A stretch of DNA of 7,515 bases from contig JAGUXG010000061.1 of the NCBI GenBank assembly GCA_020061965.1, positions 1-7,515 on the forward strand, written 5' to 3'. The translations under genes were made by a program, and so were the position numbers. This DNA is from a bacterium. GTDB lineage: Bacteria > UBA9089 > UBA9088 > JAGUXG01. Shown in pieces: positions 1-6,025 of the stretch (the stretch's first letter is position 1; each line of letters begins with the position of its first letter). The notes below the pieces were generated by a model that was not told the DNA's origin, did not search any database, and saw only the letters and a list, made by a program, of their open reading frames with translations.

Positions 1-5
1 TAGGT

Positions 6-277
6 ATGAGAACCCTTAGAGAAGGAGAGACGAAGTGCCAGAACTGTGGAAATTGCTTTAACATCCTCTCCTTTAGGTTAAGGCTCTGTCCAGACTGTAT
101 CAGAAAAGACTTTAAGAAGTTGAAGCCTCTGATAGAGGAGGTCCATCTTGAGTCAAGAAGCCGTTTAATCTTCCCTCAACCCTGCCAAGGGATGAGGGAG
201 GGATAAGGTGTCATATTTGTTGCCATGACGCCGGGCTTAAGCAGGTCAAGGTCGGTAATATTCATTTACTCTCATAA
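6..277 (+). pseudogene. Broken N-terminal fragment, probably of a radical SAM enzyme with zinc-ribbon N-terminus
   Basis: The intact reading frame gives 66 residues ending at the stop at 204-206. It opens with four cysteines arranged CxxCGxC...CxxC (residues about 11-31), a zinc-ribbon pattern. The end resembles the approach to the iron-sulfur region of AmmeMemoRadiSam-type radical SAM proteins: an SR..F-P element, a short linker, then a Gly-x-x-Cys segment. Restoring one G in the G-rich run at 196-202 removes the stop and continues the frame as E-G-I-R-C-H-I-C-C up to a second stop at 275-277. That continuation is the expected next motif, so I read this as a gene with a one-base deletion and an early truncation. 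The radical SAM core (CxxxCxxC, TIM barrel) is absent. The start at 6 lies too near the window edge to judge its ribosome site. Alternatively it is an intact small zinc-ribbon protein. The family assignment comes from recalled motifs and is moderate to low in confidence. Confidence 0.4.
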
Positions 278-324
278 GGAGAAGAGCAAGAGGTATCTGA
301 CTTGCTACAAGACAACTAAATATC

Positions 325-353
325 TTGACATTTTGAGGCAAATATCTTAAAAT
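325..353 (+). promoter_or_regulatory. Sigma-70-type promoter for the AAA ATPase gene
   Basis: A perfect -35 box TTGACA lies at 325-330. After exactly 17 bases comes the -10 box TAAAAT at 348-353, one mismatch from TATAAT. Transcription would start near 360, giving a leader of roughly 37 bases before the ATG at 397. The -10 box lies inside the left arm of the inverted repeat at 343-373, so the promoter looks regulated. Confidence 0.6.
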
Positions 354-373
354 AACTTAAGAATTTTAAGATA
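343..373. repeat. Perfect 11-bp inverted repeat over the ATPase promoter (operator candidate)
   Basis: TATCTTAAAAT at 343-353 is repeated in perfect inverse as ATTTTAAGATA at 363-373. The 9-base spacer contains a further CTTAAG palindrome at 356-361. The left arm covers the -10 box and the right arm lies just after the predicted start of transcription, the usual geometry of a repressor operator. No U-run follows, and the arms are almost all A/T, so a terminator role is unlikely. The binding protein is unknown; autoregulation is possible but not shown. Confidence 0.45.
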
Positions 374-396
374 ACATTCTAAAGAATCTTAAAAAA

Positions 397-1710
397 ATGA
401 GATTAAATATACCACAAAACCTATTTCCAAGAAGGCTTCTTGAAGAGATAAAGGGGTATCTTGATAACCCCAAGTTTCTTGTAATCATTGGAGCAAGGCA
501 GGTAGGAAAGACATCCCTCCTTTATCTTATTGCTGATTGCCTTAAGAAAAAGGTAAAAGATAACAGCATTTTTTACTTTGATTTAGAAAACTTAGAACTA
601 CTCAGGATATTCAATCAAGGACCAAAAGAGTTTTTGGGATATTTACTCAGTTTGGGAGCAAAACCTGATGAGAGGAATATTATCCTTATAGACGAGATCC
701 AATATTTGGATAACCCCACAAACTTCTTGAAGCTGATAACGGATCACCACAAGAATTTAAAGCTAATCTGCACCGGCTCTTCCACCCTGGATATTCGTAG
801 GAAGTTTAAGGACTCACTCGCAGGAAGGAATGTGGTTTTTGAGCTCTTCCCCCTCGATTTTTCCGAATTTCTGCTATTTAAGAGAGAAGATGCTGTAAGA
901 ACTCTCCTTTTGGAAACCAGCTTAGAGGAAATTATTAAGAAAGGAGTGGTTCCGAAGTTTGATAAGATAAGGTTTCATATCCCGGATCTTGAGAGATTGT
1001 ATGAGGAGTTTGTCATCTTTGGGGGATATCCTGAGGCAGTCCTTACAGAAAACAGGGACCAGAAGATAAGGTATCTTACAGAAATCTACCACTCTTATGT
1101 GAGAAAGGATATTAAAGATATAATGCGTGTTGACAATATCACTGCGTTTAATGAATTGGTCAGACTCCTCTCCCTTCAAATAGGGAATCTCCTGAACCCT
1201 TCAGAGGTTTGCAACTCTCTGAAGATAGCCAGAGAGACATTTACAAGGTATCTTGCTTTGCTGACCTCTACCTTTATCATCGGCCTCCTTCCACCGTTCT
1301 TTAGAAACAGAAGAAAGGAGATAGTAAAAATGCAAAAGGTCTTCTTTGTTGATACAGGTTTGAGAAATAGCATTGGCCGAAACTTTAATCCATTAGCCCT
1401 AAGGCCTGATGCGGGGGCCTTGATAGAGAACGCTGTTTATTCTCAGCTTCTAAAGAATGTTGGTATTTTGGAAAGCCTGCACTTCTGGCGCACCCAGTCT
1501 AAGAATGAGGTAAATTTTATCCTCTTAAAAGATAAACCTATCCCTTTAGAGATTAAGTACAGGGAATTTAAGGGTTGTTCAATACCTTGGGGACTACGTT
1601 CCTTCTTAGCTACATATGACACAGACCATGCCTTTGTTTTGACAAAATCATACTTTGGTATTACAGAAAGCAATAATACACGGGTAATATTTAAACCTGT
1701 ATGGTTGTGA
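397..1710 (+). CDS. AAA_14 / DUF4143 ATP-binding protein
   Basis: This 437-residue protein has the usual length and layout of the AAA_14-DUF4143 family. Residues 25-160 form the ATPase domain: Walker A GARQVGKT at 32-39, Walker B IILIDE at 95-100, and a sensor-1-like strand ending CTGSS at 125-129. FGGYPEAV at 208-215 is the family's middle motif. DUF4143 follows at about 235-390, with FVDTGLRN at 317-324 and a PD-(D/E)xK-like fold signature: E344, EVNF at 371-374 and E385-I-K387. The usual EVDF acid is N372 here, so nuclease activity is doubtful. Members are soluble P-loop ATPases common in archaea and uncultivated bacteria, with no settled function. The start at 397 gives the family N-terminus; it has no clear Shine-Dalgarno sequence, only AAAGAA at 381-386. 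The gene stands alone behind its own promoter and palindrome, and no toxin-antitoxin partner is adjacent. Family call is firm, function is not. Confidence 0.93.
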   Translation: MRLNIPQNLFPRRLLEEIKGYLDNPKFLVIIGARQVGKTSLLYLIADCLKKKVKDNSIFYFDLENLELLRIFNQGPKEFLGYLLSLGAKPDERNIILIDEIQYLDNPTNFLKLITDHHKNLKLICTGSSTLDIRRKFKDSLAGRNVVFELFPLDFSEFLLFKREDAVRTLLLETSLEEIIKKGVVPKFDKIRFHIPDLERLYEEFVIFGGYPEAVLTENRDQKIRYLTEIYHSYVRKDIKDIMRVDNITAFNELVRLLSLQIGNLLNPSEVCNSLKIARETFTRYLALLTSTFIIGLLPPFFRNRRKEIVKMQKVFFVDTGLRNSIGRNFNPLALRPDAGALIENAVYSQLLKNVGILESLHFWRTQSKNEVNFILLKDKPIPLEIKYREFKGCSIPWGLRSFLATYDTDHAFVLTKSYFGITESNNTRVIFKPVWL

Positions 1711-1720
1711 TTGGGGGGAA

Positions 1721-1791
1721 ATGATAAAAGGAGATATTTAGTGAAAAAAGAACCAGAACTGAAATCAGAATGTGATTTAACGAAAATTTAG
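1721..1791 (+). other. Two possible overlapping tiny ORFs after the ATPase gene
   Basis: Within the 117-base convergent gap after the ATPase stop, an ATG at 1721 is preceded by a G-rich run (1713-1718) and encodes six residues, ending at TAG 1739-1741. A GTG at 1741-1743, preceded by GGAG (1730-1733), shares a base with that stop and encodes MKKEPELKSECDLTKI, ending at 1789-1791. Spacing and ribosome sites look gene-like, but the peptides are very short and match nothing I recognise. They may be the dead remnant of a truncated gene or chance. A weak stem, AAATCA (1762-1767) with TGATTT (1773-1778), is the only hairpin noticed here. No convincing terminator for either converging gene is visible. 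Confidence 0.15.
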
Positions 1792-1827
1792 GTTCCTATG
1801 GGCTGGAAATTCTCTGTAAGTAAACTT

Positions 1828-3930
1828 TTAATCCGCATCATAGGGTAGCTGAAGAGGAGAAATTCCTTTCGCTATCTCTACAATCTCCATCTCTCTCCCT
1901 TCAATAACCATCCTATCCCCTATCTTTTTCTTTAACAGGCTATTGCCAATAGCCGTAAGATACGAAATAATCCCTTTGTCTGGGTCAGACTCCCAGGGGC
2001 CTAAAATAGCATATTCCTTAATTTGAGTCTTATCATCAACAGAGACAAGTTTTACCCTTGTCCCTATATTTACCCTCTCTATGGTAACATCCTCAGGCCG
2101 AATCACCTTTGTTCGAGCCAATTGCGCCCTTAATTTCACTAACTTCGCATAAAGGAGTTTCTGTCTCTCCTTTGCAGCTTTATATTCAAAGTTTTCACGC
2201 AAATCTCCATAGCTTCGTGCCAGGGCTATCTCCTTAATATTCTCTGGTATCTGTCTTGTCATAATGTCTGCCAACTCCTGACGCTTGGCATATATATTCT
2301 CCTGAAGAGCATAAAAATGGATATGTTTAGCCTCTTCTTCTTTAGATTTAACTACCTTAACATCTTTTTTTGTCAATAAAGCCTTCAGTTTATTCCTTTC
2401 AGATAATTTCAGACCACCTGTCTGCAAGAAAGCATCACAAAATGCATTGAGCTTCCAAGGGTCTAAATGCTCTTTTAATAGACCATCTTTTAACAAAAAT
2501 GCCTTTATCTGGTCCTGCAACTCCTTTATTTCATTCTCCTTCAAGATTTTAAGCAATCCAGATAAAAGCTCATATTCACTCAGATTAAGTTTTATGCCAT
2601 CCCTAAGAGCCATTTTACAGATTAAAAAGAATCTCTCCGGATATTCCATTGATTTTCCGAGAATTGTATCAATCTTTTCTTGCTCCCCAGAGGTCCAAAA
2701 CTCATTTATTATGCCTTCCAAAAGTTTTGTCGTAGAGATAGAAAAAAATAGGCTCAAGTAAATCTCCTGCCATTTTTCTGCCAAAACAGTCTTTATCATT
2801 TTGAGTGTCTGGAGTTGATATTTTGGTCCCTGTATCTTTTGGAGCAGGGAGGAAAAATCTTCACAAGATTTAATGATTGCCTCACACTCTTTAGTGAAAT
2901 CTTCGTCTTTTAATTCCTGAAGAGATAGGAATATCTCTATAGCCAATGCTGGGTCGCTGACTATTGATTGATGAGCAAGCTCAATTAGCGACATCAGAAA
3001 CTTGTTGCTTACCTCCAAGCCTTTTTCGCAGGCCTCCTTAGCCAGTTCCATCTTTTCATAGCTTTTCGCCTTATCAAATTTTATGGCTATACTAGCCTCT
3101 TCTTCTTTGCACCATAGATAGGTCTTTGGATTTATACCAGAGATCTTAATCCGCTTATCTTTTGTCATTTCAACTCCTACTTTATTCCACCAGAGCAACC
3201 ATTGTTCTTCAGAGACAATATCCTGCAAGTATGTTTTTATCTTTTGAGGTGTTAATGGCTGGTTTATGCTCTTCAAGAGAAAGACTATAAGTTCAATAGG
3301 AGGCATGTTCTTCAGGCTGGCTATATCTGTTGCCTTTATTACCAGAAAGTGATGAGGATCTAATCTTGTCAATACATCAGAGATGGCATCAAGACTCATT
3401 CCGTGTCTCTTCTTTTGCTGAAAATCAATCACGCACCTCTTCTCTCGAATAAGGTCAGAGCCTATTATTTTGCCAACACCCCACTCAGGCCGATAAAAAT
3501 ATTCGCCGATATTAAACTTTAAATACTGGTCAAATATTGGCAAAATCTCAAGCAATCCAACCCCTTCCTTTATACCAGAGACCTCAATAAGCTCTTCTTT
3601 TTGTGGGTGGCCAGAAAGAAGCACTTGATAGCAATTGATAAGCTCTTGACGAATGGTCTTGTCTTGCGGGTTAAAGAAAGCTGCTTTTTTGAGGATATCT
3701 AACACCTTTTGGAAATCCCCTTTTCCCTTAAAATGTTCAATCAGAAATAGGAGTAGAGTGGCTGCCCTCTCTTTCTCCTTATTTTTGGCCAACCAATCAG
3801 CCATAGAATAAAAGGAGGCTAAATCTTCTGGAGACAATTCTATTAGATTCAGCCAGATATCTTCTATCTTGGCATATTCCTTAAGTTCCATTGCTTGGGT
3901 AAGCTGTTCTTTTAATTTTTGAGTATTCAT
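1828..3930 (-). CDS. greA: Long-form transcription elongation factor GreA fusion
   Basis: This 700-residue protein ends in a complete GreA module, whereas ordinary GreA is about 158 residues. The coiled coil spans about 540-607. Its tip (ARSYGDLREN, 571-580) keeps both acidic residues, D576 and E579, that stimulate transcript cleavage through the RNA polymerase secondary channel. The FKBP-like domain runs from about 617 to 690, with the GPWESDPDKGIISY signature at 644-657. Residues 1-110 are helical and TPR-like. Residues about 142-195 resemble a CarD/UvrD-type Tudor fold, with a hydrophobic GxGKI core at 151-155. The region 200-535 is mostly alpha-helical with no domain I can name. Chlamydiae have a GreA of similar length (about 715 residues). 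The role is rescue of backtracked polymerase; the extension's function is unknown. The start is the first in-frame ATG and gives an amphipathic helix, but its ribosome site is weak. The gene converges on the ATPase gene and diverges from the tRNA. Confidence 0.9.
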   Translation of the reverse strand: MNTQKLKEQLTQAMELKEYAKIEDIWLNLIELSPEDLASFYSMADWLAKNKEKERAATLLLFLIEHFKGKGDFQKVLDILKKAAFFNPQDKTIRQELINCYQVLLSGHPQKEELIEVSGIKEGVGLLEILPIFDQYLKFNIGEYFYRPEWGVGKIIGSDLIREKRCVIDFQQKKRHGMSLDAISDVLTRLDPHHFLVIKATDIASLKNMPPIELIVFLLKSINQPLTPQKIKTYLQDIVSEEQWLLWWNKVGVEMTKDKRIKISGINPKTYLWCKEEEASIAIKFDKAKSYEKMELAKEACEKGLEVSNKFLMSLIELAHQSIVSDPALAIEIFLSLQELKDEDFTKECEAIIKSCEDFSSLLQKIQGPKYQLQTLKMIKTVLAEKWQEIYLSLFFSISTTKLLEGIINEFWTSGEQEKIDTILGKSMEYPERFFLICKMALRDGIKLNLSEYELLSGLLKILKENEIKELQDQIKAFLLKDGLLKEHLDPWKLNAFCDAFLQTGGLKLSERNKLKALLTKKDVKVVKSKEEEAKHIHFYALQENIYAKRQELADIMTRQIPENIKEIALARSYGDLRENFEYKAAKERQKLLYAKLVKLRAQLARTKVIRPEDVTIERVNIGTRVKLVSVDDKTQIKEYAILGPWESDPDKGIISYLTAIGNSLLKKKIGDRMVIEGREMEIVEIAKGISPLQLPYDAD

Positions 3931-3993
3931 TGGTAAATTCTTTTAAGATAGACATCTTTATATTTCCTTATTTCGCAAAAAAAATAAAAGATA

Positions 3994-4022
3994 ATTGTAG
4001 AGATGATGTTGCTCTTTAGCAA
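3994..4022 (-). promoter_or_regulatory. Candidate promoter for greA
   Basis: On the minus strand TTGCTA (4022-4017) is followed after 17 bases by TACAAT (3999-3994). The -35 has two mismatches to TTGACA and the -10 one to TATAAT. The predicted start near 3987 gives a leader of about 56 bases to the ATG. No other pair with this spacing in the 161-base gap fits better. Confidence 0.4.
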
Positions 4023-4045
4023 TATATATTTTGGTCAAAAAAGAT

Positions 4046-4075
4046 TGGACATAAAGCATGGTAAGGCATTATAAT
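4046..4075 (+). promoter_or_regulatory. Promoter for the CAU tRNA gene
   Basis: A perfect TATAAT lies at 4070-4075, and TGGACA at 4046-4051 (one mismatch to TTGACA) sits 18 bases upstream. Transcription would begin around 4082, about ten bases before the mature tRNA 5' end, which is typical of a monocistronic tRNA gene with a short 5' leader removed by RNase P. Confidence 0.55.
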
Positions 4076-4091
4076 AAAATTCACAAGATGA

Positions 4092-4165
4092 GGGCCCTTA
4101 GCTCAGTTGGTTAGAGCATCTGACTCATAATCAGAGGGTCGTAGGTTCAAGTCCTACAGGGCCCA
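4092..4165 (+). tRNA. tRNA with CAU anticodon, most likely tRNA-Ile2 (lysidine type)
   Basis: A full cloverleaf can be drawn. The acceptor stem GGGCCCT (4092-4098) pairs with AGGGCCC (4158-4164), with discriminator A at 4165. D stem GCTC/GAGC is 4101-4104 with 4114-4117. Anticodon stem TCTGA/TCAGA flanks the loop CTCATAA (4124-4130), anticodon CAT at 4126-4128. T stem GTAGG/CCTAC is 4141-4145 with 4153-4157, around TTCAAGT. CCA is not encoded. G1-C72 pairing excludes initiator tRNA. Pairs C4-G69 and C5-G68, and overall likeness to known Ile2 genes, favour the species whose C34 is changed to lysidine by TilS so that it reads AUA; elongator tRNA-Met is the alternative. It ends 16 bases before the convergent stop of ilvD and has no obvious terminator. 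Confidence 0.95.
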
Positions 4166-4181
4166 TTTGAAAAATAGGAAT

Positions 4182-5837
4182 TTATAGATAGACCGCACCT
4201 TTGTGGCTTGAGCTTACAAGCGAGGCATATCTGGATAAGTATCCACTTATGCTCTTTTTCTTTATGGTGAGATTGGAAAGTCGTTTTTCTATCTCTTTCT
4301 TGGTGAGCTTAATGTCGAGCCTTCTTTCCGGAATGTCTATCTCAATCATATCAGCATCCTGGATTATGGAAATAGGACCTCCTTCTGCTGCCTCTGGCGA
4401 GATATGACCAATAGCCGCACCCTTTGTGCCTCCAGAGAACCTTCCGTCTGTCAGGAGAGCCACATCCTTATCTAATCCTACACCAACTATGGCAGAGGTT
4501 GGAGCAAGCATCTCTCTCATTCCAGGGCCTCCTTTTGGCCCTTCATATCTTATGACCACAACATCACCTTTCTTTATCTTGTTAGAAAGTATTGCCTCTT
4601 GGGCATCCTCTTCAGAGTCAAAACACCTTGCAGGTCCTGTGTGCTTCATCATCTTTGAATCTACTGCAGACTTCTTGACGCAAGCCCCATTTGGAGCGAG
4701 ACTACCATACAATATAGCTATGCCCCCATCATCTGAGTATGGATTGTCTATTGGTCTGATCACCTCAAGATTAAGTATCTTTTTCTCCTTAATATTTTCT
4801 CCTATGGTCTTTCCTGTAACCGTCTGTGAGTCTTTGTGAATAAACCCTTTCTTAGAAAGCTCAGCCAAGACCGCTGGCACACCACCCGCAGAATCCAAAT
4901 CCTCTAAATGATGCTCTCCTGCTGGAGATAGCCTGCATAGGTTTGGTGTCTCTCTGCTTATTCTGTCAAATATAGCCAAATCCAATTCTATCCCTGCCTC
5001 TTTAGCTATGGCTAGAAGGTGCAGGACAGTATTCGTTGAGCTACCGAGTGCCATTTCACAATGGATAGTATTCTCAAAGCCTTCTATTGTAGCGATATCC
5101 CTTGGTTTAATATCTTTCTCAATTAAGTTCATAATGGCCATGCCAGCTTCCTTTGCTAATCTTATCCTCATTCCAGATACAGCAGGAATTGTGCCATTTC
5201 CAGGAAGAGCAAGACCCAAAGCCTCAGCCAGACAGTTCATAGAGTTAGCCGTGAACATTCCTGCACAAGAGCCAGCACCTGGACAGGCATAATCCTCTAT
5301 CTCCCTTAGCTCCTTTTCGCTTATCTTCTTTGAGCTGCACTTACCGATACCCTCAAAGACTGAGATCAGGTCTAATCTCTTTCCAAGAAAACATCCAGAA
5401 AGCATTGGACCGCCGCTGATAAAAAGGGAAGGAATATTGAGCCTTAAGGCAGCCATTATCATTCCAGGGATTATCTTGTCACAGTTTCCAATTAAGACAA
5501 TCCCATCAAAGGGATATGCAGATGCCATCACCTCTATTGAATCAGCGATAAGCTCTCTTGAGGCCAATGAATACTTCATTCCAGAATGGCCCATAGCTAT
5601 GCCATCACAGATGCCAATTGTGGAAAACTCCATAGATGTTCCACCTGACATACGAACACCTGCTTGGACAGCCTCAGCAATCCTTCCAAGGTGAATATGC
5701 CCAGGGATAAGCTCATTAGCTGAGTTGGCTATCCCGATAATAGGCCGAGATAACTCATCATTCGTATAGCCCATTGCCTTGAATAAGGCTCTATGTGGCG
5801 CCCTTTGCAAACCTTTCTTTATTGCATCTGATCTCAT
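4182..5837 (-). CDS. ilvD: Dihydroxy-acid dehydratase
   Basis: The enzyme dehydrates 2,3-dihydroxy-isovalerate and 2,3-dihydroxy-3-methylvalerate to the 2-keto acid precursors of valine, leucine and isoleucine, using an iron-sulfur cluster and Mg2+ in the cytoplasm. The 551-residue length is normal. Family motifs are clear: MRSDAIKKG at the start, NELIPGHIHL at 41-50, CDGIAMGHSGM at 77-87, NCDKIIPGM at 118-126, PGAGSCAGMFTANSM at 186-200, GSSTNT at 265-270, and LTDGRFSGGTKG at 462-473 with the probable catalytic serine S468. Likely cluster ligands are C119 and C191, with C77 a possible third, because the PCN-type first cysteine of the Mycobacterium enzyme is glycine (G46) here, as in the PGH(I/V)HL subgroup that includes E. 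coli. The N-terminal motif fixes the start, although no Shine-Dalgarno sequence precedes it. No other ilv gene adjoins. The longer 6-phosphogluconate dehydratase relatives fit less well. Confidence 0.97.
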   Translation of the reverse strand: MRSDAIKKGLQRAPHRALFKAMGYTNDELSRPIIGIANSANELIPGHIHLGRIAEAVQAGVRMSGGTSMEFSTIGICDGIAMGHSGMKYSLASRELIADSIEVMASAYPFDGIVLIGNCDKIIPGMIMAALRLNIPSLFISGGPMLSGCFLGKRLDLISVFEGIGKCSSKKISEKELREIEDYACPGAGSCAGMFTANSMNCLAEALGLALPGNGTIPAVSGMRIRLAKEAGMAIMNLIEKDIKPRDIATIEGFENTIHCEMALGSSTNTVLHLLAIAKEAGIELDLAIFDRISRETPNLCRLSPAGEHHLEDLDSAGGVPAVLAELSKKGFIHKDSQTVTGKTIGENIKEKKILNLEVIRPIDNPYSDDGGIAILYGSLAPNGACVKKSAVDSKMMKHTGPARCFDSEEDAQEAILSNKIKKGDVVVIRYEGPKGGPGMREMLAPTSAIVGVGLDKDVALLTDGRFSGGTKGAAIGHISPEAAEGGPISIIQDADMIEIDIPERRLDIKLTKKEIEKRLSNLTIKKKSISGYLSRYASLVSSSHKGAVYL

Positions 5838-5854
5838 TTTTATTTATTTTTTAG

Positions 5855-5871
5855 TATTTATAGTATAAATA
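5855..5871. repeat. Palindrome in the ilvD leader
   Basis: TATTTATA-G-TATAAATA is a perfect 8-bp inverted repeat around a central G at 5863. It lies 18 to 34 bases upstream of the ilvD ATG and straddles the start of transcription expected from the -10 box at 5873-5878. It could be an operator, but pure A/T arms in an AT-rich gap also occur by chance. Confidence 0.3.
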
Positions 5872-5872
5872 G

Positions 5873-5878
5873 ATTATA
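5873..5878 (-). promoter_or_regulatory. Candidate -10 box for ilvD
   Basis: A perfect TATAAT reads on the minus strand 35 bases before the ilvD start codon. No good -35 box stands 16-18 bases upstream; the nearest resemblance is TTGTAA (5899-5894) at a short 15-base spacing. The promoter may be weak or activator-dependent, or the true site may lie elsewhere in this AT-rich gap. Confidence 0.3.
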
Positions 5879-5912
5879 TACTAAAATAAATAATTACAAT
5901 AAAAAACTTTTT

Positions 5913-5941
5913 TTGACAGAATAGGGAAAGAAGATTATTCT
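5913..5941 (+). promoter_or_regulatory. Candidate promoter for the DUF11 surface protein gene
   Basis: A perfect -35 TTGACA at 5913-5918 is followed after 17 bases by TATTCT at 5936-5941, which has two mismatches to TATAAT. Transcription would begin near 5948, giving a leader of about 78 bases. The -10 box overlaps the inverted repeat at 5937-5955. Confidence 0.4.
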
Positions 5942-5955
5942 TATTATATAAGAAT
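5937..5955. repeat. Perfect 8-bp inverted repeat at the DUF11 gene promoter
   Basis: ATTCTTAT at 5937-5944 and ATAAGAAT at 5948-5955 are exact inverse copies separated by three bases. The repeat overlaps the proposed -10 box and start of transcription, a position suited to a repressor site. Alternatively it is a hairpin at the extreme 5' end of the transcript. Confidence 0.35.
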
Positions 5956-5971
5956 TTCTTTATCATTTTGT

Positions 5972-6010
5972 TCTGGCTCTGCCAGAGCCTTATATCCCTT
6001 TGCGAAGCAA
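5972..6010 (+). promoter_or_regulatory. Leader with two mutually exclusive hairpins plus a third small stem
   Basis: TCTGGC (5972-5977) can pair with GCCAGA (5981-5986), or GGCTCT (5975-5980) can pair with AGAGCC (5984-5989). The two stems share bases and cannot form together. A third small stem, TTGC-GAA-GCAA, occupies 6000-6010, just before the ribosome site. There is no U-run, so this is not a standard terminator. It may be a leader control element, an mRNA-stabilising structure or a dispersed palindromic repeat. I do not recognise a known riboswitch. Confidence 0.35.
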
Positions 6011-6015
6011 TATGT

Positions 6016-6020
6016 GGAGG
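6016..6020 (+). promoter_or_regulatory. Shine-Dalgarno site of the DUF11 gene
   Basis: GGAGG stands five bases before the ATG at 6026 and settles that start codon. It is the only strong Shine-Dalgarno sequence among the four main protein genes in this window. Confidence 0.75.
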
Positions 6021-6025
6021 TCAAT

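Noticed and set aside
343..373. Inverted repeat as a Rho-independent terminator of the broken upstream gene
   Set aside because: The stem is almost entirely A/T, has no following T-run and overlaps a near-consensus promoter, so an operator fits better.
922..1673. Minus-strand open frames within the ATPase gene
   Set aside because: They are antisense to a gene with full family motifs, show no domain of their own and lack ribosome sites.
397..1710. Toxin-antitoxin or defence operon centred on the ATPase
   Set aside because: No partner gene lies on either side: upstream is a broken fragment, downstream only tiny frames and a convergent housekeeping gene.
2447..2761. Plus-strand 104-residue frame inside greA
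   Set aside because: It is the antisense shadow of the coding sequence, with a composition rich in Ser and Phe mirrored from the helical region of the long GreA protein.
4201..5694. Several plus-strand frames inside ilvD
   Set aside because: All are antisense to a strongly conserved enzyme and have no recognisable motif.
4182..5837. 6-phosphogluconate or sugar-acid dehydratase instead of IlvD
   Set aside because: The length, the MRSDAIKKG N-terminus and the CDGIAMGH and DGRFSGGT contexts fit dihydroxy-acid dehydratase better.
5972..6010. Known riboswitch (for example cyclic di-GMP) before the surface gene
   Set aside because: The leader is too short and lacks the conserved cores that I know for these classes.
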